DNA of 6,069 nt, taken from contig WLQV01000068.1 in NCBI GenBank assembly GCA_009697555.1, positions 1 to 6,069 on the forward strand, in the 5' to 3' direction. This stretch comes from Actinomycetota bacterium (GTDB lineage Bacteria; Actinomycetota; Actinomycetes; Nanopelagicales; Nanopelagicaceae). Below the pieces are notes generated by a model. That model searched no databases. It was not told the DNA's origin and was given only the letters and a program-made list of their open reading frames with translations. Both the position numbers and the translations under genes were made by a program. Below, in pieces: positions 5,787-6,069 of the stretch (the stretch's first letter is position 1; the number at the start of each line of letters is the position of its first letter).

Positions 5787-6069
5787 AGTTACTGGTTTAA
5801 AAGCAGGACGTGCCTTTTCAAAGGCGGAAATTGCATCTACATGCTTCAAAGTAAGGCCAATATCATCAAGGCCCTCGATTAAACGCCAGCGGGTGTAATC
5901 ATCAATCGCAAAGCTCAGAGTGGTTGAACCGTAACGTACTTGGCGATTTTCAAGATCAACTGTGATCTGCGTTGTTGCATCTGCTTCGATGGCAACCCAA
6001 ATCGCTTCAATTTCGCTCTCGGTCAAAATAACGGTGAGCAAACCAGCCTTCATGGAATTGCCACGGAAG
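5775..6069 (-). CDS. leuD: 3-isopropylmalate dehydratase small subunit, C-terminal half (runs off window)
   Basis: With LeuC, LeuD forms the isomerase that converts 2-isopropylmalate to 3-isopropylmalate in leucine synthesis; LeuC carries the iron-sulphur cluster and LeuD the swivelling aconitase-like domain. The window holds the last 97 codons of a protein normally near 195-200 residues. The reading frame is open through the window edge: FRGNSMKAGLL, the equivalent of the family's FxxNCxKNGLL segment, crosses an internal ATG at 6053 that is a Met codon, not the start. Further landmarks are QITVDLENRQV, the FAIDDYTRWRLIEGLDDIGLTL block typical of LeuD, and the ending FEKARPAFKP. The stop is TAG. 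leuC would be expected just upstream, outside the window. The catalytic-domain N-terminus is not visible. No leader peptide or attenuator can be judged here because the start of the operon is missing. Confidence 0.95.
   Translation of the reverse strand, partial: FRGNSMKAGLLTVILTESEIEAIWVAIEADATTQITVDLENRQVRYGSTTLSFAIDDYTRWRLIEGLDDIGLTLKHVDAISAFEKARPAFKPVTLNS

Noticed and set aside
5775..6053. A complete 92-residue protein starting at the ATG at 6053
   Set aside because: The frame stays open to the window edge with LeuD-like residues before this Met, so it is the end of leuD, not a small gene.
1..6069. A new defence, mobile or biosynthetic system
   Set aside because: Every sizeable gene is a recognised core gene in a conserved order; there are no transposases, long repeats, tRNA-linked junctions or unexplained large ORFs.

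Overview
The window is an ordinary housekeeping stretch of an actinobacterial chromosome. The evidence for this is a HU protein with a long Lys/Ala-rich tail of the HupB type, a stand-alone Lrp/AsnC ligand-binding domain protein next to ddl and thiL, and the gene run leuD - hup - plsC - gpsA - ddl - (Lrp-like) - thiL - rpmB - recG, whose core is shared with Streptomyces and Mycobacterium. Base composition looks close to half GC by eye (not counted), which is low for the phylum. Spacers are short, and genes that often sit in this run in relatives (a DAK-family gene before recG, ung near thiL) are absent. A streamlined, lower-GC actinobacterium such as the freshwater acI/Nanopelagicales group would fit, but that placement is inference.

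Layout: the minus strand carries recG (5' third only, 1-653), thiL (977-1891), ddl (2220-3281), gpsA (3278-4285), plsC (4286-5095), hup (5167-5598) and the 3' half of leuD (5775-6069). Two small genes face the other way: rpmB (785-970) and the Lrp-like gene (1987-2223). Both end convergently against a minus-strand neighbour, with a 6-base gap (rpmB/thiL) or with interlocked stop codons (Lrp-like/ddl). plsC, gpsA and ddl are fused end to end (TAA directly followed by ATG, then an ATGA overlap) and must be one operon. hup looks like its own transcription unit: a strong intrinsic terminator follows it, a weaker one follows leuD, and the 176-base spacer in front of it holds several short repeats that could be operator sites.

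Function: leuD belongs to leucine synthesis, hup to nucleoid structure, gpsA and plsC to making glycerol-3-phosphate and then phosphatidic acid, ddl to the D-Ala-D-Ala of peptidoglycan, thiL to thiamine diphosphate, rpmB to the ribosome and recG to replication-fork rescue. The operon therefore couples phospholipid and cell-wall precursor supply.

I found no mobile element, CRISPR array, tRNA/rRNA, toxin-antitoxin pair or defence system. No spacer exceeds 300 bases. The points most worth a second look are the repeat cluster before hup, a probable leaderless GTG start of plsC placed directly behind the hup terminator, two substitutions at active-site positions of GpsA, and the conserved orphan Lrp-like domain protein.
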